Positions 1 through 5,874 of a DNA stretch of 8,330 nucleotides are shown piece after piece. Each line of letters begins with the position of its first letter. Within the stretch, counting starts at the first letter, position 1. Location of the stretch: assembly GCA_964461295.1 (NCBI GenBank), contig CAYWTX010000718.1, forward strand, positions 1-8,330, read 5' to 3'. The DNA is from CAYWTX01 sp964461295 (GTDB taxonomy: Bacteria > Planctomycetota > Phycisphaerae > SM23-33). The notes below the pieces were generated by a model. That model was not told where the DNA came from. It saw only the letters and a program-made list of their open reading frames with translations, and did no database searches. A program made the translations under genes and the position numbers.

Positions 1-138
1 ACCCGACCGGGGCGGCACGCCCCGGCTCTGTTCCTCTCGCCAATGCAGTCAACGGGTCGAGCAGATGCACGTCTCGCTTCGCTGCCGCCTGCTGCCTTGG
101 GTTGCGGGCAAGCCCGCGCTGTGGCCAATACTCCCGCC

Positions 139-1185
139 CTACGCCACCTCCACGATCGCCGGCGAGGTGATCTGCACCTCCGCGACGGCTTCGCCGGCGA
201 GATGCCGGCGGAAGAACGCCGTGGTGCGGGCGGCGTATTCGCGCGAGGCGAGCGTCACCGACTGGTTGTGCTTGGCGCCCGGCACGATCCACAGGTACCG
301 CGGGCTGGGAGCGGCGTCGTACAGGATCTGCGTCTGCTCCACGCGGATGTAGCTGTCCTTCTCGCCGTGGATGAACAGGATCGGGCGAGGCTTCATCTCG
401 CGCAGCGCTCGCCGCACGGACAGGTATCGGCAGCCCATCTTCGGCTGAGCCAGGTGCAGGATGATCCACAGCATGGAGCGCCAGAACGTTTCGCTGTGGT
501 TCTCATAGACCAGCTTGATGCGGGCGAAGATGCTCGCCCACCGCTTCATCAGGGCCACCAGCGTCGTTTCGGTGTTGAACGCCCCGTCGCAGACGATCGC
601 CTTCACGGACGGGTCCGTCGAGGCCGCCAGCAGCGCCGCGCCCGCCCCGCGCGAGATGCCGAACAGCCCGATCTCGGTCGCCCGGCCCTGGGCCGCCAGC
701 AGACTCTCCACGTGGGCGCAGGCGCCCAGCACGTCCTCCATGTCCTTGTCGCTGGGCCACTGGAGCGGGCGATAACGCCCCCCCTTGCTGCTCTGGCCGT
801 GCCCGCGAAAATCGAAGGTGAACACGTCGAAGCCCGTCTCCACCAACGGTCGGGCATACCGGGCGCAACTGAACATGTCGGCGCCGTACTCGTGGCAGAA
901 GACGATCGTCCCCTTGCAGGCGCCGCGGTTGGGCGCGCGAAGCAACATCCCGCGCAGGCTCGCCCCGTCGAAACTGCGGAACCGCATCTCCTCGCCGCTG
1001 AGCCGCGGGAAATCAGCCGCCCACGCGATCGCCGGCGGCGGGTTCTCCGTGAAGATGTTGATGCAGATGCGAATGTACTTGCCCAGCAGGATCGCCACGA
1101 AGGCCGCCAGCGACAGGCACGTCAGCGCAATGGAGATCGCCGCCCAATGCTGGAACAACCAGTGTCCTTCGGCCACCATCTGCAC
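139..1185 (-). CDS. Membrane-anchored alpha/beta hydrolase
   Basis: 348 residues. Residues about 13-35 form one hydrophobic segment (WAAISIALTC onward), read as an N-terminal membrane anchor, followed by a complete alpha/beta hydrolase fold. The nucleophile elbow is GISRG with Ser178. The likely acid is Asp277 in HGEKDSYI and the likely base is His306 in GAKHNQS. HEYGAD near residue 98 fits the oxyanion-hole strand and DFRGHGQSS near 125 is typical of the family. The likely activity is ester or thioester hydrolysis or acyl transfer; the substrate cannot be read from sequence. The GTG start at 1185 is chosen because an AAGGAGA sits 9 nt upstream; the in-frame ATG at 1179 would leave 15 nt. The gene has its own promoter-like sequence and lies 95 bp downstream of the zinc-ribbon gene. 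A role in releasing or transferring the acyl product of the upstream KS cluster is inferred from position only. Confidence 0.9.
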   Translation of the reverse strand: MQMVAEGHWLFQHWAAISIALTCLSLAAFVAILLGKYIRICINIFTENPPPAIAWAADFPRLSGEEMRFRSFDGASLRGMLLRAPNRGACKGTIVFCHEYGADMFSCARYARPLVETGFDVFTFDFRGHGQSSKGGRYRPLQWPSDKDMEDVLGACAHVESLLAAQGRATEIGLFGISRGAGAALLAASTDPSVKAIVCDGAFNTETTLVALMKRWASIFARIKLVYENHSETFWRSMLWIILHLAQPKMGCRYLSVRRALREMKPRPILFIHGEKDSYIRVEQTQILYDAAPSPRYLWIVPGAKHNQSVTLASREYAARTTAFFRRHLAGEAVAEVQITSPAIVEVA

Positions 1186-1194
1186 GTCGATTGC

Positions 1195-1201
1195 TCTCCT
1201 T
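1195..1201 (-). promoter_or_regulatory. Ribosome binding site of the alpha/beta hydrolase
   Basis: AAGGAGA on the minus strand, 9 nt before the GTG codon at 1185-1183. The spacing supports GTG rather than the ATG two codons further in. Confidence 0.65.
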
Positions 1202-1248
1202 GCCCGGCCTCCGCCGCCCCGCCCCGGATCGCGGCGGACCTCGCCGTC

Positions 1249-1277
1249 TCTATAGGGCTAGCCCCGCCCCGAATCAA
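1249..1277 (-). promoter_or_regulatory. Sigma70-like promoter of the alpha/beta hydrolase
   Basis: On the minus strand there is a -35-like TTGATT (1277-1272), a 17-nt spacer and a -10-like TATAGA (1254-1249). The -10 context GCCCTATAGA is the same as in the ACP promoter of this window. Transcription would start near 1242, leaving a leader of about 55 nt. The site lies in the short spacer between the zinc-ribbon stop and the hydrolase start, so the hydrolase can be expressed apart from the genes upstream. Confidence 0.5.
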
Positions 1278-1280
1278 GCC

Positions 1281-1991
1281 TCAACGGAACTTGAACGTGC
1301 CGGTCTTGCCCAATTGCCCGGCAAGGATCAGCGTAACCATCGCCGCCATGGACAGCACGCCCAACACCAGGCCGACGATGCCCATGATTCTGCCCGCCCT
1401 GGCCTTGCCGCCCGACGCGGGGTCGGCCAAGCCCATCGCGATCGCCTCGTTCGCCCGGCCGGCAAACACGATGGCCAGGATGCCGGACACGATGGGGGCA
1501 ACCAGGAAGATGCCGCAACAGCAGCCCAGGGGAATGCCGCTCACCGCGATGATGCCGCACACGAGCGAGCCGGTGGCCTGGCCGGACGGCAGGGCGGCGG
1601 GCCGGTACGCGCCGTAACCGGGCGCCGCGCCGAAGGGGCTCGGCGGAGGCGGAGGCGGGGTCGGCGGCGGCTCGCCGCCGGAGGCGTCGACCGCGCCGCC
1701 GTCGCTCCGCTGCGCGAGGGGGTTCACATCCGGCTGAGGTCGAGGCCCCGACACCGCTTCACCGCAAGCCCATGGGCGATCCGTGCCCGCAGAAGCGGCA
1801 CTTGCGCCGGGCGGGCCTTCCACAGGCGATCCGGGGCCGCCCGCATCGCCCGCGGCGGGCTGCCGCGCCGTCGCGCCCGGGGCGGCGGCCAGGAAGTTCC
1901 GCTTGCACCGCCCGCAGACGACTTCCCGCCCGAGCACGCTCTGTGGCGCCTCCAGGCGGGTGCTGCAATGCGGACAAGCGATGGTCGGCAT
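1281..1991 (-). CDS. Zinc-ribbon and DUF4190-like membrane protein
   Basis: 236 residues in three parts. Residues 1-30 are a zinc ribbon with two CxxC knuckles (Cys6/Cys9 and Cys26/Cys29; CPHC and CGRC). Residues about 35-138 are a low-complexity Gly/Ala/Pro linker containing the run PPPTPPPPPP near 108-117. Residues about 140-226 carry hydrophobic, Gly-rich segments separated by a short polar loop (GRANEAIAMG onward), which resembles the DUF4190 family. Such proteins, with a cytosolic ribbon on a flexible tether to a small membrane hairpin, are common in Planctomycetota and have no firm function. The start is the ATG in front of PTIACPHC; a weak AAGG lies close upstream. It follows the fatty-acid-type cluster after a repeat-filled spacer of 168 bp, so co-transcription is possible but unproven. 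I see nothing that links it to acyl chemistry. Confidence 0.8.
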   Translation of the reverse strand: MPTIACPHCSTRLEAPQSVLGREVVCGRCKRNFLAAAPGATARQPAAGDAGGPGSPVEGPPGASAASAGTDRPWACGEAVSGPRPQPDVNPLAQRSDGGAVDASGGEPPPTPPPPPPSPFGAAPGYGAYRPAALPSGQATGSLVCGIIAVSGIPLGCCCGIFLVAPIVSGILAIVFAGRANEAIAMGLADPASGGKARAGRIMGIVGLVLGVLSMAAMVTLILAGQLGKTGTFKFR

Positions 1992-1998
1992 GGGCCCT

Positions 1999-2046
1999 TC
2001 TGGCTGACTGGTGGACCGGTTAACTGGTCACTTGGTGGATTGGTTC
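1999..2046 (+). repeat. Degenerate octamer array, left arm
   Basis: Six imperfect 8-bp units with the core CTGGT/TTGGT: TCTGGCTG, ACTGGTGG, ACCGGTTA, ACTGGTCA, CTTGGTGG, ATTGGTTC. The same family recurs in inverted orientation at 2133-2164, so the spacer could fold into a long imperfect hairpin in RNA. Confidence 0.75.
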
Positions 2047-2132
2047 GCTCGCCGGCGGACAACACTTCACTCAGCTGTCTCCCTTCGGTTGTGGCATGGA
2101 TCGCGGTTCACGAGATCGACCGATCAAGGAAG

Positions 2133-2164
2133 CAACCAGTCAACCGATCAACCAGTCAACTAAT
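2133..2164 (+). repeat. Degenerate octamer array, right arm (inverted)
   Basis: Four 8-bp units: CAACCAGT, CAACCGAT, CAACCAGT, CAACTAAT, followed by CCACC. They are the reverse-complement family of the array at 1999-2046. The array runs across the FabF stop codon (2160-2162), so the end of the gene is built from repeat sequence. Confidence 0.8.
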
Positions 2165-3467
2165 CCACCTTGCCCGAGCCGCCTCGCGTGATGATCAGCG
2201 TGTTGTTCTGCCCGCCGAACCCGAAACTGTTGGACATGCACATTTCCACTTTCCCCTTGCGGGGCGCGTTGGGCACGTAGTCCAGGTCGCAATCGGGGTC
2301 CGGAGTGGAGTAGTGGATCGTCGGCGGCAGCACCTGGTCGCGAATCGCCAGGATGCACGTGATCAACTCCGTCGCTCCGGCCGCGGCAATCAGATGCCCG
2401 GTCATGCTCTTCACCGACGAGATGGGCACCTTGTGCGCCCGCTCGCCGAAGACGGCCTTGACCCCTCGGGTTTCCACTTCGTCGTTCTGCTTGGTGCCCG
2501 TGCCGTGCGCGGAGATGTAGTCGATCCGCTCGACGGTCACGCCCGCGTCGGCCAGGGCCGCCCGCATGCTGGCCGCGGCGCCGGCCCCATCGGGGTCCTG
2601 GTCGGTGATGCGGAACGCGTCGGCGCTGGCGCCGTACCCGACGATCTCGGCCAGGACCTTCGCCCCGCGCGCCTGGGCGTGCTCCAGGCTCTCCAGGATC
2701 AGGACGCTCGCGCCCTCGCCCAGCACGAAGCCGTCGCGGGTGAGGTCAAACGGCCGGCTGGCGTTCTCGAGGTCGCCGTTCCGGGTGGACAGGGCCGTGA
2801 GGCGGTTGAACCCGGTCACGCCGTAGGGATGGATCATCGAGTGCGCGCCGCCGGAGATCATCACGTCCACGCCGCCGCGCCGCACCTGCAAGTACGCCTC
2901 GCCCAGGGCCTGCGTGCTGGCCGCACAGGCCGTCAGCACGTTGAACGCGGGCCCGCGCACGCCGAACTCAGCGGCCAGGTGCGCGACGACCATGTTCGAT
3001 TCCTGCTCCACCTCGCGGTAGAGGCTCATCCGCTGGCGGGCGAGCTGCGCCCACTTCACCGTGTCCACCTTGCCATCGCCCGCCCAGGCGTCCACGATCG
3101 TCGAGGTGAAGTTCCAGAAGTCCAGGCTCCCCTCGCCGCTGCCCAGGTAGATGCCCACCTTCGAGCGGTCCAGGGCGCTGAGCTTGTCCAGACCCGACTG
3201 CTTCCACGCCTCGCAGGCGGCGCCCAGCGCGAAGCGGCACTGGCTGCCGGCGTGGCGGTGCTTGTCCGGGGCCGGCACGTGCCTGGGCAGGTCGTAGTTC
3301 TTCACCTCCGCGGCGAACGTCGTGGGGAACGTGCGGGCGTCGAACTGGCGGATCGGCGCGAAGCCCCCGCGACAGTCCATCATCGCCTGCCACGTGGTCT
3401 CCACGTCATGCCCGAGGGGATTGACCGTCCCCATGCCCGTGATGACGACTCGCCGACGCTGCCTCAT
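2160..3467 (-). CDS. fabF: Beta-ketoacyl-ACP synthase II type (FabF-like), catalytically intact
   Basis: 435 residues, slightly longer than the usual 410-415 of FabF. It would catalyse decarboxylative condensation of malonyl-ACP with an acyl chain in the cytosol. The catalytic set is complete: Cys181 in LTACAAST, His321 in SAHGTGTKQNDE, and Lys353 with His358 in SSVKSMTGHL. The C-terminal NSFGFGGQNN keeps the gating Phe loop (Phe417). The N-terminus RRVVITGMGTVNPLG is standard. The extra length lies around residues 108-155, before the strand leading to the active-site Cys. The ATG at 3467 overlaps the stop of the upstream KS-like gene as ATGA, which indicates translational coupling and fits a 1:1 heterodimer of KS and chain-length-factor type subunits. 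The gene symbol reflects family, not a proven housekeeping role; a dedicated KS of a secondary pathway is at least as likely. Confidence 0.93.
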   Translation of the reverse strand: MRQRRRVVITGMGTVNPLGHDVETTWQAMMDCRGGFAPIRQFDARTFPTTFAAEVKNYDLPRHVPAPDKHRHAGSQCRFALGAACEAWKQSGLDKLSALDRSKVGIYLGSGEGSLDFWNFTSTIVDAWAGDGKVDTVKWAQLARQRMSLYREVEQESNMVVAHLAAEFGVRGPAFNVLTACAASTQALGEAYLQVRRGGVDVMISGGAHSMIHPYGVTGFNRLTALSTRNGDLENASRPFDLTRDGFVLGEGASVLILESLEHAQARGAKVLAEIVGYGASADAFRITDQDPDGAGAAASMRAALADAGVTVERIDYISAHGTGTKQNDEVETRGVKAVFGERAHKVPISSVKSMTGHLIAAAGATELITCILAIRDQVLPPTIHYSTPDPDCDLDYVPNAPRKGKVEMCMSNSFGFGGQNNTLIITRGGSGKVD

Positions 3468-4783
3468 CCTTCATGCCGCCTCAGCACGCACGCGCCGCTC
3501 TGCCCGCCAATCGAAAACGCGCCCGTCACCACGTGACGGATCGCCGCCGGACGAGACTCGCGGCTCACGTTCAACTCGCATCCGTCCGCCGCCTGGCGGA
3601 AATTCACGCTCACCGGAACCCGCTGCTCGCGGACCGCCATCGCCGCCACGGCCAACTCCGGCCCGCCCGCTCCGGCGAACAGCGAGCCGATCGCGCCGGT
3701 CAGCGCCACGACGGGCACCCTCTCGGCCGCGGCGCCCAGCGCCGCCCGCCAGCACTCGGCCTCGCGGCGGTCTTCTTCGGGAACGCCCGTGCCGTGGGCG
3801 ATCGCCAGGTCCACGTCCTGGGGGCCGATGCCCGCATCGTCCATGGCTCGCTTGACGGCCAGGTCCAGGCTGCCGGCATTGGCCTTGGTCACGTCGATGC
3901 CGCCGGGGTCGCACGCCCCGCCCAGCCCGACGAGTTCGGCGTACACCTTCGCGCCTCGGGCCACCGCGCGGTCCAGCGCCTCCAGCACCAGCAGGGCGCC
4001 GCCCTCGCCGATCACCGCCCCGCGATGGTCGCGATCGAACGGGCGGCACGACCCGCCGGGGTCGCCCCCGCCGTCCAGCACCAGGCGGTTGAGCAACAGC
4101 CCCTGGCGGAGGTAGCCCATGGGGTTGAGTTTGCTTTCCGACCCGCCGGCGATGGCGACGTCGGCGCGGTCCTCGGCGATGTATTGCCCGGCCTCGCCGA
4201 CGGACAGGTGCGCCGACGCGTCGCCGCAGGTGATGCAGTTGCTGGGGCCTTCGCACCCGTGCACGATCGTCACGTGGCAACTGAGCATGTTCGGCAGGTA
4301 CTTCAGCAGCCACAGCGGCGTGAGGTTGTTCATGCCGCCCGATCCCCACCGCGCCAGGCTGAACTTGCCCTGCTCGTCCAGCGCCGTCTGCAGCGCCATG
4401 CCCAACTCGTCCAGGTCCGGCGAGATCAGCCCGGCGCCGATGTTGCATCCCAGCCGCCGCGGTTCGACCGTCATCGGCTGCCCGTCCGACGCGCGCGTCA
4501 CGATCCCCGCGTCGCGGAACGCCAAGTCGGCGGCCGCCACCGCGATCTCGATGTCGCGCATCATGACCTTCACGGCCTTGCGGTAGCTCTTGGGCAGGAA
4601 ATCGCGAGCGGAGAAGTTGTCGATCTGTCCGCCGACCTGCGAGGTGAAGCCGGAGGCGTCGAAGGCGTCCACCTTCTTCACGGCCGAGCGGCCCGACAGC
4701 AGCAGCTCCCACAGCGGCCCCACGCCGATCCCGGCCGGACTCACCACGCCAACGCCCGTGATGGCGACGGCCCGGTCAGCCAT
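3464..4783 (-). CDS. KS-like protein lacking the catalytic residues (chain-length-factor type)
   Basis: 439 residues with the full thiolase fold of a beta-ketoacyl synthase (start ADRAVAITGVGVVSPAG; SCRPFDRDHRGAVIGEGGA near 245-263). Counting from shared anchors in the neighbouring FabF (GP before the active site, the GG after it, and HGTG) aligns the two without gaps in these stretches. The Cys181 position is Asp188 (ITCGDASAHL), Lys353 is Thr362 and His358 is Ser367 (LTGAIGSLFAGAG). Only His330 of HGTG remains. The gating GFGG is SIGG. It therefore should not carry a chain on Cys, although Cys186 lies two residues before the Asp. By analogy with type II PKS chain length factors, where Cys is usually Gln, it probably pairs with the intact KS and shapes the pocket. 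The ATG at 4783 overlaps the upstream gene by 8 bp; a longer open frame to 4954 is antisense-like and rejected. Confidence 0.88.
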   Translation of the reverse strand: MADRAVAITGVGVVSPAGIGVGPLWELLLSGRSAVKKVDAFDASGFTSQVGGQIDNFSARDFLPKSYRKAVKVMMRDIEIAVAAADLAFRDAGIVTRASDGQPMTVEPRRLGCNIGAGLISPDLDELGMALQTALDEQGKFSLARWGSGGMNNLTPLWLLKYLPNMLSCHVTIVHGCEGPSNCITCGDASAHLSVGEAGQYIAEDRADVAIAGGSESKLNPMGYLRQGLLLNRLVLDGGGDPGGSCRPFDRDHRGAVIGEGGALLVLEALDRAVARGAKVYAELVGLGGACDPGGIDVTKANAGSLDLAVKRAMDDAGIGPQDVDLAIAHGTGVPEEDRREAECWRAALGAAAERVPVVALTGAIGSLFAGAGGPELAVAAMAVREQRVPVSVNFRQAADGCELNVSRESRPAAIRHVVTGAFSIGGQSGACVLRRHEG

Positions 4784-5252
4784 TCCAGGCCCCCAGCAAC
4801 GGGGCCACCAGCCGCTCGAACTGCCCCGTGAACACGAAGTTCTCCTTCGGGAACTCCGTGCCGGCCAGGTTCTGGTCGATGTGCGAGAACAGCAGGTCGA
4901 TCTGCCCGATCTCCACGCCGTCGCGGAGCACGGTGCCCTTCGTGGCGGCCGCATCCGGAGTGATCGTCTCGATCTCGGCCACGTAGTGCAACTGGTCGCC
5001 CGGGATGACCAACTCGCGCACCTCGGCCTTGGCGATCTTCGCCAGGATCACCTTCTCCTGGAAGTTCCGCGCCTGCCCGACCAGGATGCCCGCCGTCTGC
5101 GCCATGCCTTCGATCATCAGCGAAGTCGGCATGACCGGGTACGCCTCCCAGTGGTCGTGCAGATGCTCCTCGGCCAGGGAGACGTTCTTGACGGCCACGG
5201 CCCGCTTGAGCGGCTGGAACTCCAGGAACTTGTCAATCCATATCCAACGCAT
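4776..5252 (-). CDS. Divergent FabZ-like hotdog 3-hydroxyacyl-ACP dehydratase
   Basis: 158 residues, close to the length of FabZ. It has a single hotdog fold with the helix motif DHWEAYPVMPTSLMIEGMAQ (residues 33-52). The catalytic pair is His34 and Glu48. Unlike ordinary FabZ (HFPxxPxMPGVL), the Phe-Pro after His is Trp-Glu and the Gly-Val after MP is Thr-Ser, so the active-site tunnel should differ from that of the second FabZ of the cluster. Dehydration of 3-hydroxyacyl-ACP is likely; isomerase, thioesterase or structural-partner roles are possible. The ATG at 5252 is chosen because it starts at the conserved N-terminus; an upstream TTG (5279) would only add repeat-encoded residues. No Shine-Dalgarno is visible, since the upstream DNA is a heptamer array. 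Its stop overlaps the KS-like start by 8 bp. Confidence 0.85.
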   Translation of the reverse strand: MRWIWIDKFLEFQPLKRAVAVKNVSLAEEHLHDHWEAYPVMPTSLMIEGMAQTAGILVGQARNFQEKVILAKIAKAEVRELVIPGDQLHYVAEIETITPDAAATKGTVLRDGVEIGQIDLLFSHIDQNLAGTEFPKENFVFTGQFERLVAPLLGAWNG

Positions 5253-5256
5253 ACGT

Positions 5257-5292
5257 ATTGCCAATTGTTCAATTGCCAATTGCCAATTGAAC
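5257..5292 (+). repeat. Heptamer array, left arm (ATTGCCA units)
   Basis: Units ATTGCCA, ATTGTTCA, ATTGCCA, ATTGCCA, ATTGAAC in tandem. Bases 5272-5289 are the exact reverse complement of 5333-5350 (18 bp), giving a perfect stem with a 43-nt loop in the spacer between the ACP and FabZ genes. Confidence 0.85.
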
Positions 5293-5323
5293 GAGACGCG
5301 GGCTGCGTCCGCCAGTTGCCTCT

Positions 5324-5358
5324 GTCAATCGGCAATTGGCAATTGGCAATCGGCAATG
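5324..5358 (+). repeat. Heptamer array, right arm (GGCAATT units)
   Basis: Five 7-bp units: GTCAATC, GGCAATT, GGCAATT, GGCAATC, GGCAATG. It is the inverted partner of 5257-5292 and ends five bases before the ACP stop codon. It resembles the short tandemly repeated heptamers known from cyanobacterial spacers, but here in inverted pairs. Confidence 0.85.
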
Positions 5359-5362
5359 CCTG

Positions 5363-5749
5363 TCAGGCAACCTTGGTCTTGACGTAGTTGACGATGGTCT
5401 GAACCTTGAACAGTTCGGCCATCTTGCCGACGTCGGGGTCCTGCTCGAAGTCGCTGAAATCGGCGTGCGGCATGCGCTGCTTGAGCTGCGTCAGGCCCGT
5501 CGGCGTCAGCTTGCCGTTCTGGACAAACTCCGGATTGTTCAGGATGTTGTCGGGGAACAACTCGCCGCGGGGTATCTTGATGTTGAACGTCTTCTCCAGG
5601 CGGAAGACGATGTCCAGGAAGTCAATCGACTCCGCACCCAGGTCGCCGGTCAGCGTGGCGTCCGCCTTGACCTCTTCCTCGTCCACGCCCAGTGCGTCCA
5701 CCAGCGTGTCCCGAACCTTCGCAAAGACTTCCGCTTCCGTCATCGCCAT
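5363..5749 (-). CDS. Acyl carrier protein, extended form
   Basis: 128 residues, against about 75-80 for housekeeping AcpP. The first 60 residues are standard: helix I, then DLGAESIDFLDIVFRLE with the phosphopantetheine-bearing Ser41, then TFNIKIP. Instead of the short loop to helix IV there is an insertion of about 45 residues (roughly 64-111; FPDNILNNPEF, LTQLKQRMPH, DFSDFEQDPD) before the closing helix KVQTIVNYVK. It carries growing acyl chains as thioesters for the KS and dehydratases around it. The ATG at 5749 has AGGAGA 8 nt upstream and a near-consensus promoter further up. The frame is open far upstream (to 6205), but that part is antisense-like and lacks conserved features. The cluster-specific extension suggests a dedicated ACP rather than the general one. 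Confidence 0.92.
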   Translation of the reverse strand: MAMTEAEVFAKVRDTLVDALGVDEEEVKADATLTGDLGAESIDFLDIVFRLEKTFNIKIPRGELFPDNILNNPEFVQNGKLTPTGLTQLKQRMPHADFSDFEQDPDVGKMAELFKVQTIVNYVKTKVA

Positions 5750-5757
5750 TTCGCGTC

Positions 5758-5763
5758 TCTCCT
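5758..5763 (-). promoter_or_regulatory. Ribosome binding site of the ACP gene
   Basis: AGGAGA on the minus strand, 8 nt before the ATG at 5749. It is the strongest Shine-Dalgarno in the cluster, fitting high ACP output, and it fixes the start inside a much longer open frame. Confidence 0.75.
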
Positions 5764-5816
5764 GTTGCACCTGCCGGCCTCTATCGGGACTGGTTCCCTG
5801 GCCGGGAAGCCCTGTA

Positions 5817-5845
5817 TCTATAGGGCCATCCACTCTGAATGTCAA
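5817..5845 (-). promoter_or_regulatory. Near-consensus sigma70 promoter of the ACP gene
   Basis: On the minus strand, TTGACA (5845-5840, perfect -35), a 17-nt spacer and TATAGA (5822-5817, five of six to TATAAT). Transcription would start near 5810 with a leader of about 60 nt. It sits between the stop of the upstream dehydratase and the ACP start, so the ACP and downstream KS genes can be transcribed without the first dehydratase. Confidence 0.75.
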
Positions 5846-5874
5846 CGGTTTCCCCGCGATGCCGCAGACCGGCG

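Noticed and set aside
7..25. Intrinsic terminator after the alpha/beta hydrolase
   Set aside because: CCGGGGCG/CGCCCCGG is a strong 8-bp stem with a GCA loop, but no T-run follows on the minus strand and it lies over 110 bases beyond the stop. A second small hairpin at 104-117 also lacks a T-run.
43..1617. Long plus-strand open frame antisense to the hydrolase and zinc-ribbon genes
   Set aside because: Its product is rich in Arg, Ala, Gly and His without any recognisable motif, as expected of the antisense of GC-rich genes. The minus-strand genes have clear domains and ribosome sites.
1191..3536. 781-codon plus-strand open frame
   Set aside because: It runs across the zinc-ribbon gene, a repeat-filled spacer and FabF in antisense, with low-complexity composition. 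It is a GC-bias shadow.
3473..4831. 452-codon plus-strand frame and a 413-codon minus-strand frame over the KS-like gene
   Set aside because: Both are alternative frames of the KS-like gene, with repetitive Arg/Gly/Ala composition and no domain.
4784..4954. N-terminal extension of the KS-like protein by 57 residues
   Set aside because: The extension is antisense-like, overlaps the dehydratase in another frame and precedes the canonical KS N-terminus ADRAVAITGVG.
5257..5358. CRISPR array
   Set aside because: The units are 7 bp with no spacers and occur in two opposite orientations. There are no cas genes.
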